This document shows, piece after piece, positions 18,390 to 27,144 of a DNA stretch of 64,000 nucleotides. The translations under genes and the position numbers were made by a program. Source of the stretch: Rhodospirillum rubrum ATCC 11170 (GTDB lineage: Bacteria; Pseudomonadota; Alphaproteobacteria; Rhodospirillales; Rhodospirillaceae); assembly GCF_000013085.1 (NCBI RefSeq), contig NC_007643.1, positions 2,341,001 through 2,405,000 of the forward strand, written 5' to 3'. The number at the start of each line of letters is the position of its first letter. The stretch's first letter is position 1. Under the pieces are notes generated by a model, which ran no database searches, was not told the origin of the DNA, and worked only from the letters and a program-made list of their open reading frames with translations.

Positions 18390-19521
18390 TTACTTGGCGA
18401 TATCGGCCATGGCGTCGCCGGCGCCGACGATGCGGGCGGCCAGCGACGCGGCCATGAATTGATCAAGATCGCCGTTGAGCACGCCCTGGGTATCAGAGGT
18501 TTCAACGTTGGTCCGCGTGTCCTTGATCATCTGATAGGGCTGCAGAACATAGGAGCGGATCTGGTGACCCCAGCCGATATCGGTCTTGGTGTCTTCCAGG
18601 GCCTTGGTCTTTTCTTCGCGCTTTTGCAGCTCATGCTCGTACAAGCGGGCGCGCAGCATCGACCAGCAATAATCCTTGTTCTGGTGCTGCGAGCGTTCGG
18701 ATTGGCACTGCACGACGATGCCGGTCGGAATATGGGTGATGCGCACCGCCGATTCCGTCCGGTTGACGTGCTGACCACCGGCGCCCGAGGCCCGGTAGGT
18801 ATCGATGCGGCAATCCTTTTCTTCGATATCGATCTCGATGGTGTCATCGACCACCGGATAGACCCAGATCGAGGAAAAGCTGGTATGGCGCCGCGCCGAG
18901 CTGTCGAAGGGCGAAATGCGCACCAGCCGGTGCACGCCGCTTTCGGTCTTCAGCCAACCATAGGCGTTATGGCCGACGATCTTGATCGTCGCCGATTTGA
19001 TCCCGGCTTCTTCCCCGGCGCTTTCTTCAAGGAATTCCACCTTGTGGCCGTGGGCTTCGGCCCAGCGCGTATACATGCGCAGCAAGATCAGCGCCCAATC
19101 CTGGGCCTCGGTGCCACCGGCCCCGGCATGGACTTCCAAATAGGCGTCGTTATGATCGGCTTCGCCCGACAGCAGGCTTTCAAGCTCCTGCTTGCGGGCT
19201 TTCTGGGCGGCGCTGTGCAGCATGCGCTCGCCCTCGGCGATGCTTTCGGCATCGTCCTCGGCATCGCCCAGTTCGATCAGCGTCGCCGCGTCGTCGACCT
19301 CGCGCTCAAGGGCGCGATAGCCGGCGACCGATTGCTCCAGATGGGTGCGCTCGCGCATCAGCTTCTGGGCCTTGGCGGCGTTGTTCCAGAGGTTGGGATC
19401 CTCGGAAAGGGCGTTCAGTTCATCCAGGCGTCTGAGGGCGTTATCCCAGTCAAAGATGCCTCCTCAGCAGCGCCATGGACTGCTTGATCTCGTCGATGAG
19501 AGCTTGGTTTTCCGCACGCAT
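18390..19521 (-). CDS. prfB: Peptide chain release factor 2, with programmed +1 frameshift
   Basis: RF2 releases peptides at UGA and UAA codons. Translation starts at ATG 19521 ([14 protein letters not shown]), runs 23 codons to CTT, meets in-frame TGA at 19450-19452, and continues in the +1 frame at GAC ([22 protein letters not shown]) to a total of 376 residues. SPF at 203-205 is the stop-codon recognition motif and GGQ at 248-250 the hydrolysis motif, matching E. coli RF2 positions. The shift element is intact (separate entry). A scan that ignores the shift finds only a 322-residue piece beginning at 19358. Confidence 0.96.
19449..19464 (-). promoter_or_regulatory. prfB autoregulatory +1 frameshift site
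   Basis: Read on the minus strand: AGGAGG, CAT, CTT, TGA, C. The Shine-Dalgarno-like AGGAGG sits three bases before the CTT slip codon, exactly as in E. coli prfB (AGGGGG-TAT-CTT-TGA-C). Low RF2 lets the ribosome slip on CTT and make more RF2. Confidence 0.95.
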
Positions 19522-19682
19522 GGTGCTTGGGAACCTTCATTATCCGGGGAGCCACGGCGCCAAACGCCCGCTCCCGCCTGTCAAAACCCGACCCGATCCC
19601 CGGCCGGCCAGCGCCGTGACCAGGGGAAGGCCGGCCAGGGTGCCCCAGACCACCCCCTTTGTCCAGAACCGATGCCACGATC

Positions 19683-19717
19683 AAAGGGCGGGCCCCTGGC
19701 GAAGCCCGCCCTTTTTT
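19683..19717. terminator. Hairpin with T tract between aminotransferase gene and prfB
   Basis: An 11-bp perfect stem (AAAGGGCGGGC/GCCCGCCCTTT) with a 10-base loop is followed on the plus strand by further T residues. It lies downstream of the minus-strand aminotransferase gene, yet the better T tract is on the plus strand, so it may stop antisense transcription or work in both directions. Confidence 0.5.
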
Positions 19718-19750
19718 ATCGAAAGCCCAAGGACCCGGGGCGCCGAGCGC

Positions 19751-19858
19751 CTAACCCAGGACCTCGGCGGTGACCGCCTAACCTAAGACCTCGGCGGTGA
19801 CCGCCTAACCTAGGACCTCGGCGGTAACCGCCTAACCTAAGACCTCGGCGGTAACCGC
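19751..19858 (-). repeat. Four 27-bp tandem copies of the aminotransferase 3' end
   Basis: Four head-to-tail 27-bp units (19832-19858, 19805-19831, 19778-19804, 19751-19777). Read on the minus strand each encodes AVTAEVLG followed by TAG. The first is the true C-terminus of the aminotransferase; the next three are downstream copies. Differences between units are only GTT/GTC and TTA/CTA/CTG, all synonymous. Confidence 0.95.
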
Positions 19859-21199
19859 CTCGAGGGCAACGGTGAAGCGATCCATCATCTGATCGACCTC
19901 TTCGGGGGTGATGATCAGCGGCGGGCTGAAGGCGACAACATCGCCGGCCATCGCCCGCAAGATCACCCCGGCCTCTTCGGCCTTGGTCACCACCCGGGGG
20001 CCAACGGCGTCGCTGGCCGGGAAGGCGCCATGGGTGGCCTTGTCGGCGACCAGTTCGATGGCGCCGATCAGACCGATGCCGCGCACATTGCCAACCAGCG
20101 GATGATCGGCGAAGCTCCGCAGGCGCTCTTGCAGCCGCGCCCCCGATACCGCCACATTGCCCAAAATGTCGCGCTCGTCATAGATCGCCAGGGTTTCCAG
20201 GGCGACGGCGGCGGCCACCGGATGGGCGGAATAGGTATAGCCGTGGCCGAAAGTGCCGATCTTGCCCGAATTATCGCGCAGCGGCTTATAGACCTCTTCG
20301 GTGACCAGCACCGCCGAGATCGGCATATAGGCCGAAGACAACGCCTTGGCGCAGGTCAGGATATCGGGCTTCAGGCCGAAGGTCTGGCTGCCCCAATACT
20401 GGCCGGTGCGGCCGAACCCGCAGATCACCTCGTCGGCGACCAGCAAGATGTCGTATTTTTTCAGCACCGCCTGGATGTGCTCGAAATAGCCCTTGGGCGG
20501 CAGGACCACGCCGCCCGCGCCCATGATCGGCTCGGCGAAGAAGGCGGCCACGGTGTTGGGATCTTCGGCGAGGATCATGGCCTCAAGCTCGTCGGCGCAG
20601 CGCTTGGCGAACGCTTCCTCGCTCTCGCCGGGCTTGCCCTCGCGGTAGTAATCGGGCGAACTGGTGTGCAAGATATTGGCGATCGGCAGATCGAAATCGC
20701 GGTGATTGGCCGGCAGGCCGGTCAGGCTGGCCGAGGCCACCGTCACGCCGTGATAGGCGCGCTTACGGGCGATGATCTTTTTCTTCTGCGGCCGGCCCAG
20801 GGCGTTGTTGATGTACCAGATCATCTTGATCGCGGTGTCGTTGGCTTCCGACCCGGAATTGCAGAAGAAGGCGCGGGCCATCGGCACCGGGGCGCGCTTG
20901 ACCAGTTCCTCGGACAGGCGGATGCCCGGCTCGTGGGACTTGTGGCTGAACATGTGGAAGAACGGCAGCTCGGCCATCTGGCGGGCGGCGGCGGCGGCCA
21001 GCCGCGGCTCGGAAAAGCCCAGCGAGGCGCACCACAGCCCGGCCATCCCCTCGATGTAGTCCTTGCCCTTGTCATCGAAAACCCGCACGCCCTCGCCGCG
21101 AACGGCGATCAGCGGCCCCTTGGTCTCATGGGCGACGAGGTTGGTATAGGGATGGATGGTGTAGCTGAGATCGGCATCACGCAAGGCATTCGAAACCAT
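19832..21199 (-). CDS. Class III aminotransferase (polyamine/omega-amino acid:pyruvate type)
   Basis: A 455-residue PLP enzyme of the SpuC/omega-transaminase group. NSGSEANDTAIK binds the PLP phosphate, D256 in VADEVICGFGRTG contacts the ring nitrogen, and K285 in TCAKALSSAYMP is the Schiff-base lysine; the N-terminal HPYTNL and GLWCASLGF match polyamine and omega-amino acid transaminases. The start is ATG 21199 with GGAAGG upstream. Next to a PuuR-like regulator and a Pot-like transporter, it probably transaminates putrescine or a related amine with pyruvate. The exact substrate is inference. Its 3' end is copied three times downstream. Confidence 0.85.
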   Translation of the reverse strand: MVSNALRDADLSYTIHPYTNLVAHETKGPLIAVRGEGVRVFDDKGKDYIEGMAGLWCASLGFSEPRLAAAAARQMAELPFFHMFSHKSHEPGIRLSEELVKRAPVPMARAFFCNSGSEANDTAIKMIWYINNALGRPQKKKIIARKRAYHGVTVASASLTGLPANHRDFDLPIANILHTSSPDYYREGKPGESEEAFAKRCADELEAMILAEDPNTVAAFFAEPIMGAGGVVLPPKGYFEHIQAVLKKYDILLVADEVICGFGRTGQYWGSQTFGLKPDILTCAKALSSAYMPISAVLVTEEVYKPLRDNSGKIGTFGHGYTYSAHPVAAAVALETLAIYDERDILGNVAVSGARLQERLRSFADHPLVGNVRGIGLIGAIELVADKATHGAFPASDAVGPRVVTKAEEAGVILRAMAGDVVAFSPPLIITPEEVDQMMDRFTVALEAVTAEVLG

Positions 21200-21342
21200 T
21201 GGCTTGTCCTTCCGGCGCACAGGGTGGGACGGGGCCGCTGGCGGGCGTTTGGCCGTCTTTGGCTCCCTTGGCCTCGACCCTACGCCCGTTTATTATTTTA
21301 AACAACACAATTTCCTCCACTCTCGAAGAAGAGCGGGATCTC

Positions 21343-21381
21343 CCTAATAAACTTAGGAAATATACCAACTAACTGTTTGGT
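21343..21381. promoter_or_regulatory. Candidate operators in aminotransferase/PuuR divergent region
   Basis: The 237-base AT-rich gap between the divergent genes contains two small perfect dyads: CCTAA-TAAAC-TTAGG (21343-21357) and ACCAA-N8-TTGGT (21364-21381). Either could bind the adjacent PuuR-like repressor. A further CCTAAAATAA lies nearby at about 21398. Confidence 0.35.
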
Positions 21382-21436
21382 TAGGGGGCGCAAGTGACCT
21401 AAAATAATCAACAGATGAACAACCGGAGGGACGCCC

Positions 21437-22006
21437 GTGATGGACTTCGATGTCGGTGCCCGTCTGCGGGCCATCCGCGAAGCCAAGGCGCTGTCCCAGC
21501 GCGAACTGGCCCGGCGCGCCGGGGTGACCAACGGCACCATCTCGCTGATCGAACAAAACCAAAGCAGCCCGTCGGTGGCCTCGCTGCGCAAGGTGCTCCA
21601 GGGTATTCCGATGACCTTGGCCGAATTCTTCAGCCAGGAAACGCCGCCCCCCGATCAGATCGTCTTCCGCCCCGACGAACTGGCCGAACTGACCAACGAG
21701 ATCCAGCGCCGCAACGAAGGGGCGATCTCGTTCCGCCAAGTCGGCGACACCAGCCGCCACGGCCTGCAGATCCTCCATGAAACCTACGCCCCGGGCGCCG
21801 ATACCGGCCGCACCATGCTCGCCCATGCCTCCGAAGAGGGCGGCATCGTCATCAGCGGCCAGATCGAACTGACCGTCGATACCACCCGCTACGTCCTTGG
21901 CCCGGGGGATTCCTATCTGTTCGACAGCAAACGCCCCCACCGCTTCCGCAACCCCTTCGATGCCCCTTGCGTCATCGTCTCGGCCTGCACGCCGCCTTAT
22001 CTGTAA
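21437..22006 (+). CDS. PuuR-like XRE/cupin transcriptional regulator
   Basis: A 189-residue regulator: an HTH_3 domain at about residues 8-62 (LRAIREAKALSQRELARRAG, NGTISLIEQNQSSPSVASLRKVL) and a cupin_2 sensor domain at about 110-185 (GGIVISGQIELTV, LGPGDSYLFDSKRPHRFRN). This layout and SQETPPPDQIVF match PuuR, the putrescine-responsive repressor. It is divergent from the aminotransferase gene and close to polyamine-type transport genes. GTG 21437 or ATG 21440 are both served by CGGAGGG at 21424-21430. Confidence 0.86.
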   Translation: MMDFDVGARLRAIREAKALSQRELARRAGVTNGTISLIEQNQSSPSVASLRKVLQGIPMTLAEFFSQETPPPDQIVFRPDELAELTNEIQRRNEGAISFRQVGDTSRHGLQILHETYAPGADTGRTMLAHASEEGGIVISGQIELTVDTTRYVLGPGDSYLFDSKRPHRFRNPFDAPCVIVSACTPPYL

Positions 22007-22021
22007 GGTCCCCTCATAGAC

Positions 22022-23323
22022 CTAGAAATCCTGTTCGAACTCATCGGGAACAAGCCTTTTGTTGTTTTTTAAGATGGCATTGATCGTCATCGCCGAAACA
22101 TTGAAATGCTCCGCCACATCCTCCTGTCTCTCGGGCGAAAAATCCCCGGCCATCATGGCCTCGACGCCCTCAAAGGGCGCCAGGAACTCGGCGGCGAAAG
22201 CCCTTTGAACCTTTTGACGATAGGTGCCGGCTTCGGTTGCCGGATGAAGACGCTCGCCGGGGGAAAACAGGCGATCGGCGAGAAGACGGGCGGCATGGAA
22301 GCGTCGATTGGCGGGCCAGCGGGAGCGCAAGACCACCTGCGAAGGCCCCTCCCCCGCCTCTAGACAGAAAGAAAAGCGAAGGCTGAGGGCGGCGGTGTCG
22401 GCCAGATGCGTCGCCCTGGTCCCGATCATCTCGGCCAGCCGCGTCGTTCCCACGGGCGCCCCGCCCAACCCCTCCTGATCGCGCAGCGCCTTGGCCATTT
22501 CAGCCCCCAGCCGCCACGCCGGCTTGGCGGCATCGGCCAAGCGGCCCCAGGACGCTCCCAAACGCACGGAATCCTTCACAGAGGCTTCGAATCCATGGGT
22601 TTTCGCCAGATCGGCCAGGGCTTCACCCGACATCACCGCCTGGTTGGCCTGAGCGCTTTCAGCGGCCATTTCCTCCATGGCGGCTTGGCCCAGGTCCTTG
22701 CCATCGGCAAGCACGCCCGCCAAAGCCCCCTCCTCCGCCTCGCCGGGATCCAGGCCGAGCAGGGCTTCCAGCTTGCGGCGGATCGCCAGATGCGGGTCGG
22801 ATCGCTCGATCAGCAGATCGCTCCACAGTCGATCAAGATTGGTCTCGCCGACCCCCTGCTCGCGCAACCGCCCGATAATGCGCGATAGAAAGGTATCAAC
22901 CGCGCTTTCGAAAAGCGTCGAGGACACGACCGTCGGCGGCGCGCCGAAATATCGGTAGGGCTTGGCTTTGGGGTCCGAGGAGGGGCGCGAGAGAAGAACC
23001 GTGCGCACTCCATCCGAATATATGGTCAGATTGGGCCAGACATAGCCTTCGCCAATCGATGTCATCCCATGGGCGAAGGACCAGCCCTCGGCGTTTGATC
23101 GGGGCTCATGGCGCAGTCGCCACCAATTCCACGCCAACCATTCCGCCACATGATATCCCGAGACAAGGGGGCCGGAGCGGCAACTGTTTATATAATGGTC
23201 AAAGCCCTCGGTCAGCGATTGCGCCGGGGTCCTCACCACGAACAAGCCAAAGGCCGCCCGTTCCTCGGGCGTGCCCTCATCAAGACGTTCGGGAGAAACC
23301 GTCAGATCCAAAGACGGGCTCAC
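22022..23323 (-). CDS. Uncharacterised protein with degenerate ImmA/IrrE-like C-terminal region
   Basis: I do not recognise a characterised family. The 433-residue product has a Trp-rich N-terminal part (YHVAEWLAWNWWRLRHEPRS) and a C-terminal segment whose spacing recalls ImmA/IrrE peptidase-like proteins: RRFHAARLLAD (340-350) where HExxH would be, AFAAEFLAP (375-383) like the usual AFAAELLMP, then DVAEHFNVSAMTI (402-414). HExxH is absent, so protease activity is doubtful. GTG 23323 is preferred because GGAGGG lies 4 bases upstream and it overlaps the previous stop as GTGA. It is convergent with the PuuR-like gene. An in-frame ATG at 23335 is an alternative. Confidence 0.75.
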   Translation of the reverse strand: MSPSLDLTVSPERLDEGTPEERAAFGLFVVRTPAQSLTEGFDHYINSCRSGPLVSGYHVAEWLAWNWWRLRHEPRSNAEGWSFAHGMTSIGEGYVWPNLTIYSDGVRTVLLSRPSSDPKAKPYRYFGAPPTVVSSTLFESAVDTFLSRIIGRLREQGVGETNLDRLWSDLLIERSDPHLAIRRKLEALLGLDPGEAEEGALAGVLADGKDLGQAAMEEMAAESAQANQAVMSGEALADLAKTHGFEASVKDSVRLGASWGRLADAAKPAWRLGAEMAKALRDQEGLGGAPVGTTRLAEMIGTRATHLADTAALSLRFSFCLEAGEGPSQVVLRSRWPANRRFHAARLLADRLFSPGERLHPATEAGTYRQKVQRAFAAEFLAPFEGVEAMMAGDFSPERQEDVAEHFNVSAMTINAILKNNKRLVPDEFEQDF

Positions 23324-23754
23324 CGCTCCCTCCATGCGCGCAAAACATACTCCCGCCACGGCTGCTCATCCTCGCCAATGCGATAGCCATGATAGCGGCT
23401 TTCCTGACCCGGTTTGGTTTTGGCCTCGTAAACCTCGCCCCCGTCGTCAACCGCCCAAACGTATTTGGGCATGCCGCCTTGTGGAAAAACGCTAACCATT
23501 CCCTTCTCGAGTCCCCGGCGAAACAACAGGGCGGCCTCCGAGATCAAAATGGATCGCACCTCGTCACAGGCCGACTTAGAAGGGCGCGGATTGCTGGGGG
23601 GCACCAGTCCGTAATCGCCCGGACGCAGCTTATGCAGGCTGGAACCGACATAGACGAGATCGTTCAAAAGGCGGGTCTTCTCGGCGTCTTGAAGAAAGGA
23701 GCGATCGGCGATTCTGCGGTCGGGCCGATTCCCCTGGCGCTTTCCCCCCGTCAT
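23320..23754 (-). CDS. Uncharacterised small protein, partner of the 433-residue protein
   Basis: A 144-residue protein without signal peptide or membrane segment. Visible blocks are SLHKLRPGDYGLVPPSNPRPSK, SEAALLFRRGLEKGMVS, PKYVWAVDDGGEVYEAKT and YHGYRIGEDEQPWREYVLRAW; the last two give a compact, acidic and aromatic C-terminal half. Start ATG 23754 has GGGGAG eight bases upstream; a longer frame from 23790 has none. The stop overlaps the next gene's GTG, so the pair is translationally coupled. The pair lies 95 bases after the Pot-like permease gene with no obvious link to polyamines. Function unknown. Confidence 0.72.
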   Translation of the reverse strand: MTGGKRQGNRPDRRIADRSFLQDAEKTRLLNDLVYVGSSLHKLRPGDYGLVPPSNPRPSKSACDEVRSILISEAALLFRRGLEKGMVSVFPQGGMPKYVWAVDDGGEVYEAKTKPGQESRYHGYRIGEDEQPWREYVLRAWRER

Positions 23755-23849
23755 GCGCGTCGCTCCCCGTCTGCTAAAGAACGATATCACAAGGCGCGCC
23801 CAAGCGTCCGGCCCGCCGATGACGCGGTTTTCAGAGCAAGAAACGCCCC

Positions 23850-24677
23850 CTACCCCGCCAGTCCGCGCATGCGTTCGTTGCGCCGGCGCAGGGCTTCGAG
23901 GGCGATCAGCAGAAGGGTCGAGAACAAGATCAGCACGGTGGCGACGGCGGTGATCGTCGGGCTGATGTTTTCGCGGATGCCGCTGAACATTTCGCGCGGC
24001 AAGGTCCGCTGTTCGGGGCCGGCGACCAGCAAGACCACCACCACCTCGTCAAACGACGTGGCGAAGGCGAACAAGGCGCCCGAGGCGACGCCCGGCGCGA
24101 TCAACGGCAAAATAACCCGGCGGAAGGTGGTTACCTGATCGGCGCCCAGGCTGGCTGCGGCGCGGGCAAGGTTCATGTCGAACCCCTGAAGGGTCGCCGT
24201 CACCGAGATGACGACGAAGGGGGCGGCCAGCACCGTATGGGCCAGGATCAGCCCGGGATAATTGGCCGTCAGCCCCAAGGGCGCGAAAAACAGATAGAAG
24301 CCGACGGCGGTGATCACCACCGGCACGATCATCGGCGACAGCAAGACCGCCATCACCAGCCCCTTGCCCCGGAACTTCGCCCGCACCAGACCCAGCGAGG
24401 CCAAGGTGCCAAGGCCGGTGGCCAGGATGGTCGAGACGATGCCGATGATCAGGCTGTTGCGCAGGGCGCGGATCCACACCGGATCGGTGAGGAAGGCCGC
24501 GTACCAGCGCAAGGAAAACCCCTGAAGCGGATAGGTCAGGAACTGACCGCCGTTGAACGACAGCGGAATGATCGCCAGGATCGGCGCCATCAGGAAGACC
24601 AGCACGCCGACGGCGCCGACCCATAACAGGGTGATCCAGAACTTTTCCTCGCCGGTGCGGGTATGGGTAGAGCGCAT
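23850..24677 (-). CDS. ABC transporter permease, PotC-like
   Basis: A 275-residue inner-membrane permease with about six transmembrane segments and the BPD_transp_1 fold. The EAA-type loop reads ARAAASLGADQVTTFRRVILPLIAPG. PLSFNGGQFLTYPLQGFSLRWYAAFL near the N-terminus is characteristic of PotC/PotI polyamine permeases. It pairs with the permease encoded 49 bases upstream. ATG 24677 is preferred because GGGAGG lies just upstream. Confidence 0.88.
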   Translation of the reverse strand: MRSTHTRTGEEKFWITLLWVGAVGVLVFLMAPILAIIPLSFNGGQFLTYPLQGFSLRWYAAFLTDPVWIRALRNSLIIGIVSTILATGLGTLASLGLVRAKFRGKGLVMAVLLSPMIVPVVITAVGFYLFFAPLGLTANYPGLILAHTVLAAPFVVISVTATLQGFDMNLARAAASLGADQVTTFRRVILPLIAPGVASGALFAFATSFDEVVVVLLVAGPEQRTLPREMFSGIRENISPTITAVATVLILFSTLLLIALEALRRRNERMRGLAG

Positions 24678-24726
24678 GATCGGGCCTCCCGGGATCCAGG
24701 GACTTGGAGACAATCCCCTGGCGATT

Positions 24727-25947
24727 TTAAGACAGCTTCACCGAATCCGTACCGACCAGCCGGGTATAGACGGCGTAGAGCACCAGGGTCGCCGCCAGCA
24801 AGACCGCCCCCAGCGCCGAGGCCATGCCCCAGTTCACCGTGTCGGAGGTATAGAAGGCGATGAAGTAGCTGAGCATCTGATCGGCCGCGCCGCCGACCAG
24901 GGCCGGCGTGATGTAATAACCCAAAGCCAGAATGAAGGTCAGCAGGGCGCCCGCGCCAAAGCCGGGCAGACATTGCGGCAGATAAACCCGCAAGAAGGCG
25001 ATGGTCGGCGTGGCGCCGAGCGAACGCGCCGCGCGCAGATAAACCGGCGAGATGCCCTTCATCACCGAATAGAGCGGCAAGATCATGAAGGGCAGCAACA
25101 CATGGGTCATCGCCACGATCACCCCGACGCGGTTGTACATCAAGCGCAGCGGCTTTTCGATAACGCCGAGCCAAATCAGCAGGTTATTGACCAGCCCCTG
25201 ATCCTGGAGCAGCACGACCCAGGCGGCCGTGCGCACCAGGAGCGAGGTCCAGAACGGCAAAAGCACCAGGATCATCAACAAATTGGCCTGACGCGGCGGC
25301 AGATTGGCCAAAAGATAGGCGACCGGAAAGCCGAGCAGGAGGCAGAGCACGGTGACGGTCAGGCTGATGCCGAAGGTGCGGCCGAGAACGTCGATATAGA
25401 TCGCCTCATCGGTCGGAGCGCCGCGCAGGGCCCCAGTGGCGTCGCGTTCCAGATCAACGGCCTGCATCAGGAAAAACGCCGTAAGCGGTCCCGAGGCCCG
25501 GTTGATCGCCCCCCAGACCTCGGTCTCGCCCCAGCGCGGATCGGCGGCGATCAGCGCCTCGGTCCACGAGGGCGCGCTCGCCGGCAGCTTGCGCGCCGTG
25601 GTGAACAGCAGGGTTCGCGATCCGTTGAAATCGTAATTGAGACGCCGCGCCGCCGTCGCCAGCGTCGCCGCGTCGCGGCTGGCCCGCAGGTCGCCGGCCA
25701 GGGCGGCGAAAACCGCCTCGTCGGGCAGGCGCTCGCGCGCGGTCCATCCCTTGATGGCGCTCGTGGTCGCCGGCCACACCTGGGACAACTCGGGATCGTG
25801 AACCGAGCGCCGCAGCATATCGGCGATCGGCACGACGAAGGTGACGACCAGGAACAACAACAGGGGCAGGATCAGACCGAAGGCGCGCAACTGCCGCAGG
25901 CGTTCGGCGCGGCGCAGCTTGGACTTCAGCGACATCTCGGCGCCCAT
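24727..25947 (-). CDS. ABC transporter permease, PotB-like, with long insert
   Basis: About 406 residues. After the first transmembrane helix (LILPLLLFLVVTFVVPIADML) comes a hydrophilic stretch of about 110 residues (WTARERLPDEAVFAALAGDLRAS onward), then the usual permease core with the EAA loop LRAARSLGATPTIAFLRVYLPQCLPG. Standard PotB proteins are near 280 residues, so the insert is notable; longer versions occur in some alphaproteobacterial spermidine/putrescine-type systems. Start ATG 25947 lies six bases after GGGAG; ATG 25953 abuts it. Confidence 0.87.
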   Translation of the reverse strand: MGAEMSLKSKLRRAERLRQLRAFGLILPLLLFLVVTFVVPIADMLRRSVHDPELSQVWPATTSAIKGWTARERLPDEAVFAALAGDLRASRDAATLATAARRLNYDFNGSRTLLFTTARKLPASAPSWTEALIAADPRWGETEVWGAINRASGPLTAFFLMQAVDLERDATGALRGAPTDEAIYIDVLGRTFGISLTVTVLCLLLGFPVAYLLANLPPRQANLLMILVLLPFWTSLLVRTAAWVVLLQDQGLVNNLLIWLGVIEKPLRLMYNRVGVIVAMTHVLLPFMILPLYSVMKGISPVYLRAARSLGATPTIAFLRVYLPQCLPGFGAGALLTFILALGYYITPALVGGAADQMLSYFIAFYTSDTVNWGMASALGAVLLAATLVLYAVYTRLVGTDSVKLS

Positions 25948-26030
25948 CGGCATCTCCCCTTCCTAGAAAACCCAAACCGTGCGCCCGGGAACACCTCCCC
26001 AGGGTTCCCGGGCGCCGAGCGGGCGCGTCC

Positions 26031-27083
26031 TTACTGGACGGCGGCCCACTTATTGAAGCGCTCGGTCAGGCGATCGATGTTTTCAAGCCAGAAGGTGGTG
26101 TCGATCTCGGTGGCGTTGGCGATATTGGCCTCGGCGGTGGGCAGATCCTTCAGCCGCTCGGGGTCGATCTTGGCGTTGGCGCCCTTGCTGGTGACGCCAT
26201 AGGCGATGGCCATGGGCAGCTTGGCCTGGACCTCGGGTTTGCCAACGTAATTCAGATACTTATAGGCGCCTTCGACATTGGGCGAGCCCTTGAGGACGAC
26301 CCAACTGTCGATGGTGAACAGGCTGCCGTCCCAGACGATGCCGAAATGGCGGCCATCGGCCTTATTGGCGGCATCGACGCGACCGTTGTAGATCGAGGTC
26401 ATCGCCACTTCGCCCGAGGCGAGAAGCTGGGGCGGCTGGGCGCCGGCCTTCCAGAAGACGATGTCCTTCTTGATGGTATCAAGCTTCTTGAAGGCGCGTT
26501 CGACGCCCTCGTCGCTCGCCAGAACGGAATAGACATCGTTCGGGGCGACGCCATCGGCGATCAGGGCGATCTCAAGGGTGGTCTTGGGGCCGTTGCGCAG
26601 GCCGCGCTTGCCGGGGAAGGTTTTGGTATCAAAGAAATCGGCCCAGCTTTTGGGCGGAGTCTTCAGTTTGTCCTTATCGTAGCCCAGCACGAAATTATAG
26701 ACGATGGCGCCCACGCCGCATTCGCTGACGGCTTCCTTCATGTAAGACTCGGCGCCGCCGATCTTGGCGAAGTCCAGCTTTTCGTAAAGCCCCTCTTCGC
26801 AACCCAGCGCCAGTTCATCGCTTTCGACCTGAACGACGTCCCAGGTGGCATTGCCGCCTTCGACCTTGGCGCGCAGCACGCCGATGCCGCCATCCCACGA
26901 TTCATCAAGCATGGCGACGCCGGTCTCGGCGGTGAACGGCGCGAAGTACAGCGTCTTCTGCGCCTCTTGATAGGCGCCGCCCCAGGAAACCACCGTAAGA
27001 TCACGGGCCTGGGCCGAGGCGGCGATACCGCTGGCCAACAGGGCCAGGGCGGTACCGGAGAGGAAACGGGAAAGCAAACGCAT
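26031..27083 (-). CDS. Polyamine-type ABC transporter substrate-binding protein, PotD-like
   Basis: A 350-residue periplasmic protein with signal peptide MRLLSRFLSGTALALLASG and a likely cleavage after SAQA. The mature protein starts RDLTVVSWGGAYQEAQK, and the body (NATWDVVQVESDELALGCEEGLYEKL, AIVYNFVLGYDK, LASDEGVERAFKKLDTIK) is that of the PotD/PotF family. Ligand residues cannot be assigned by eye, so putrescine, spermidine or a related cation are possible. AGGGAGAA precedes the ATG. It lies between the ATPase gene and the two permease genes. Confidence 0.88.
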   Translation of the reverse strand: MRLLSRFLSGTALALLASGIAASAQARDLTVVSWGGAYQEAQKTLYFAPFTAETGVAMLDESWDGGIGVLRAKVEGGNATWDVVQVESDELALGCEEGLYEKLDFAKIGGAESYMKEAVSECGVGAIVYNFVLGYDKDKLKTPPKSWADFFDTKTFPGKRGLRNGPKTTLEIALIADGVAPNDVYSVLASDEGVERAFKKLDTIKKDIVFWKAGAQPPQLLASGEVAMTSIYNGRVDAANKADGRHFGIVWDGSLFTIDSWVVLKGSPNVEGAYKYLNYVGKPEVQAKLPMAIAYGVTSKGANAKIDPERLKDLPTAEANIANATEIDTTFWLENIDRLTERFNKWAAVQ

Positions 27084-27144
27084 GGTGGTGTTCTCCCTGA
27101 TCGTTATGGGCCGGCGGCCCGCGCGCAGCCTGGACCTTCCCCGG

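Noticed and set aside
19751-19858. Possible CRISPR-like array
   Set aside because: The 27-bp units abut each other without spacers and copy a coding sequence; this is a tandem duplication.
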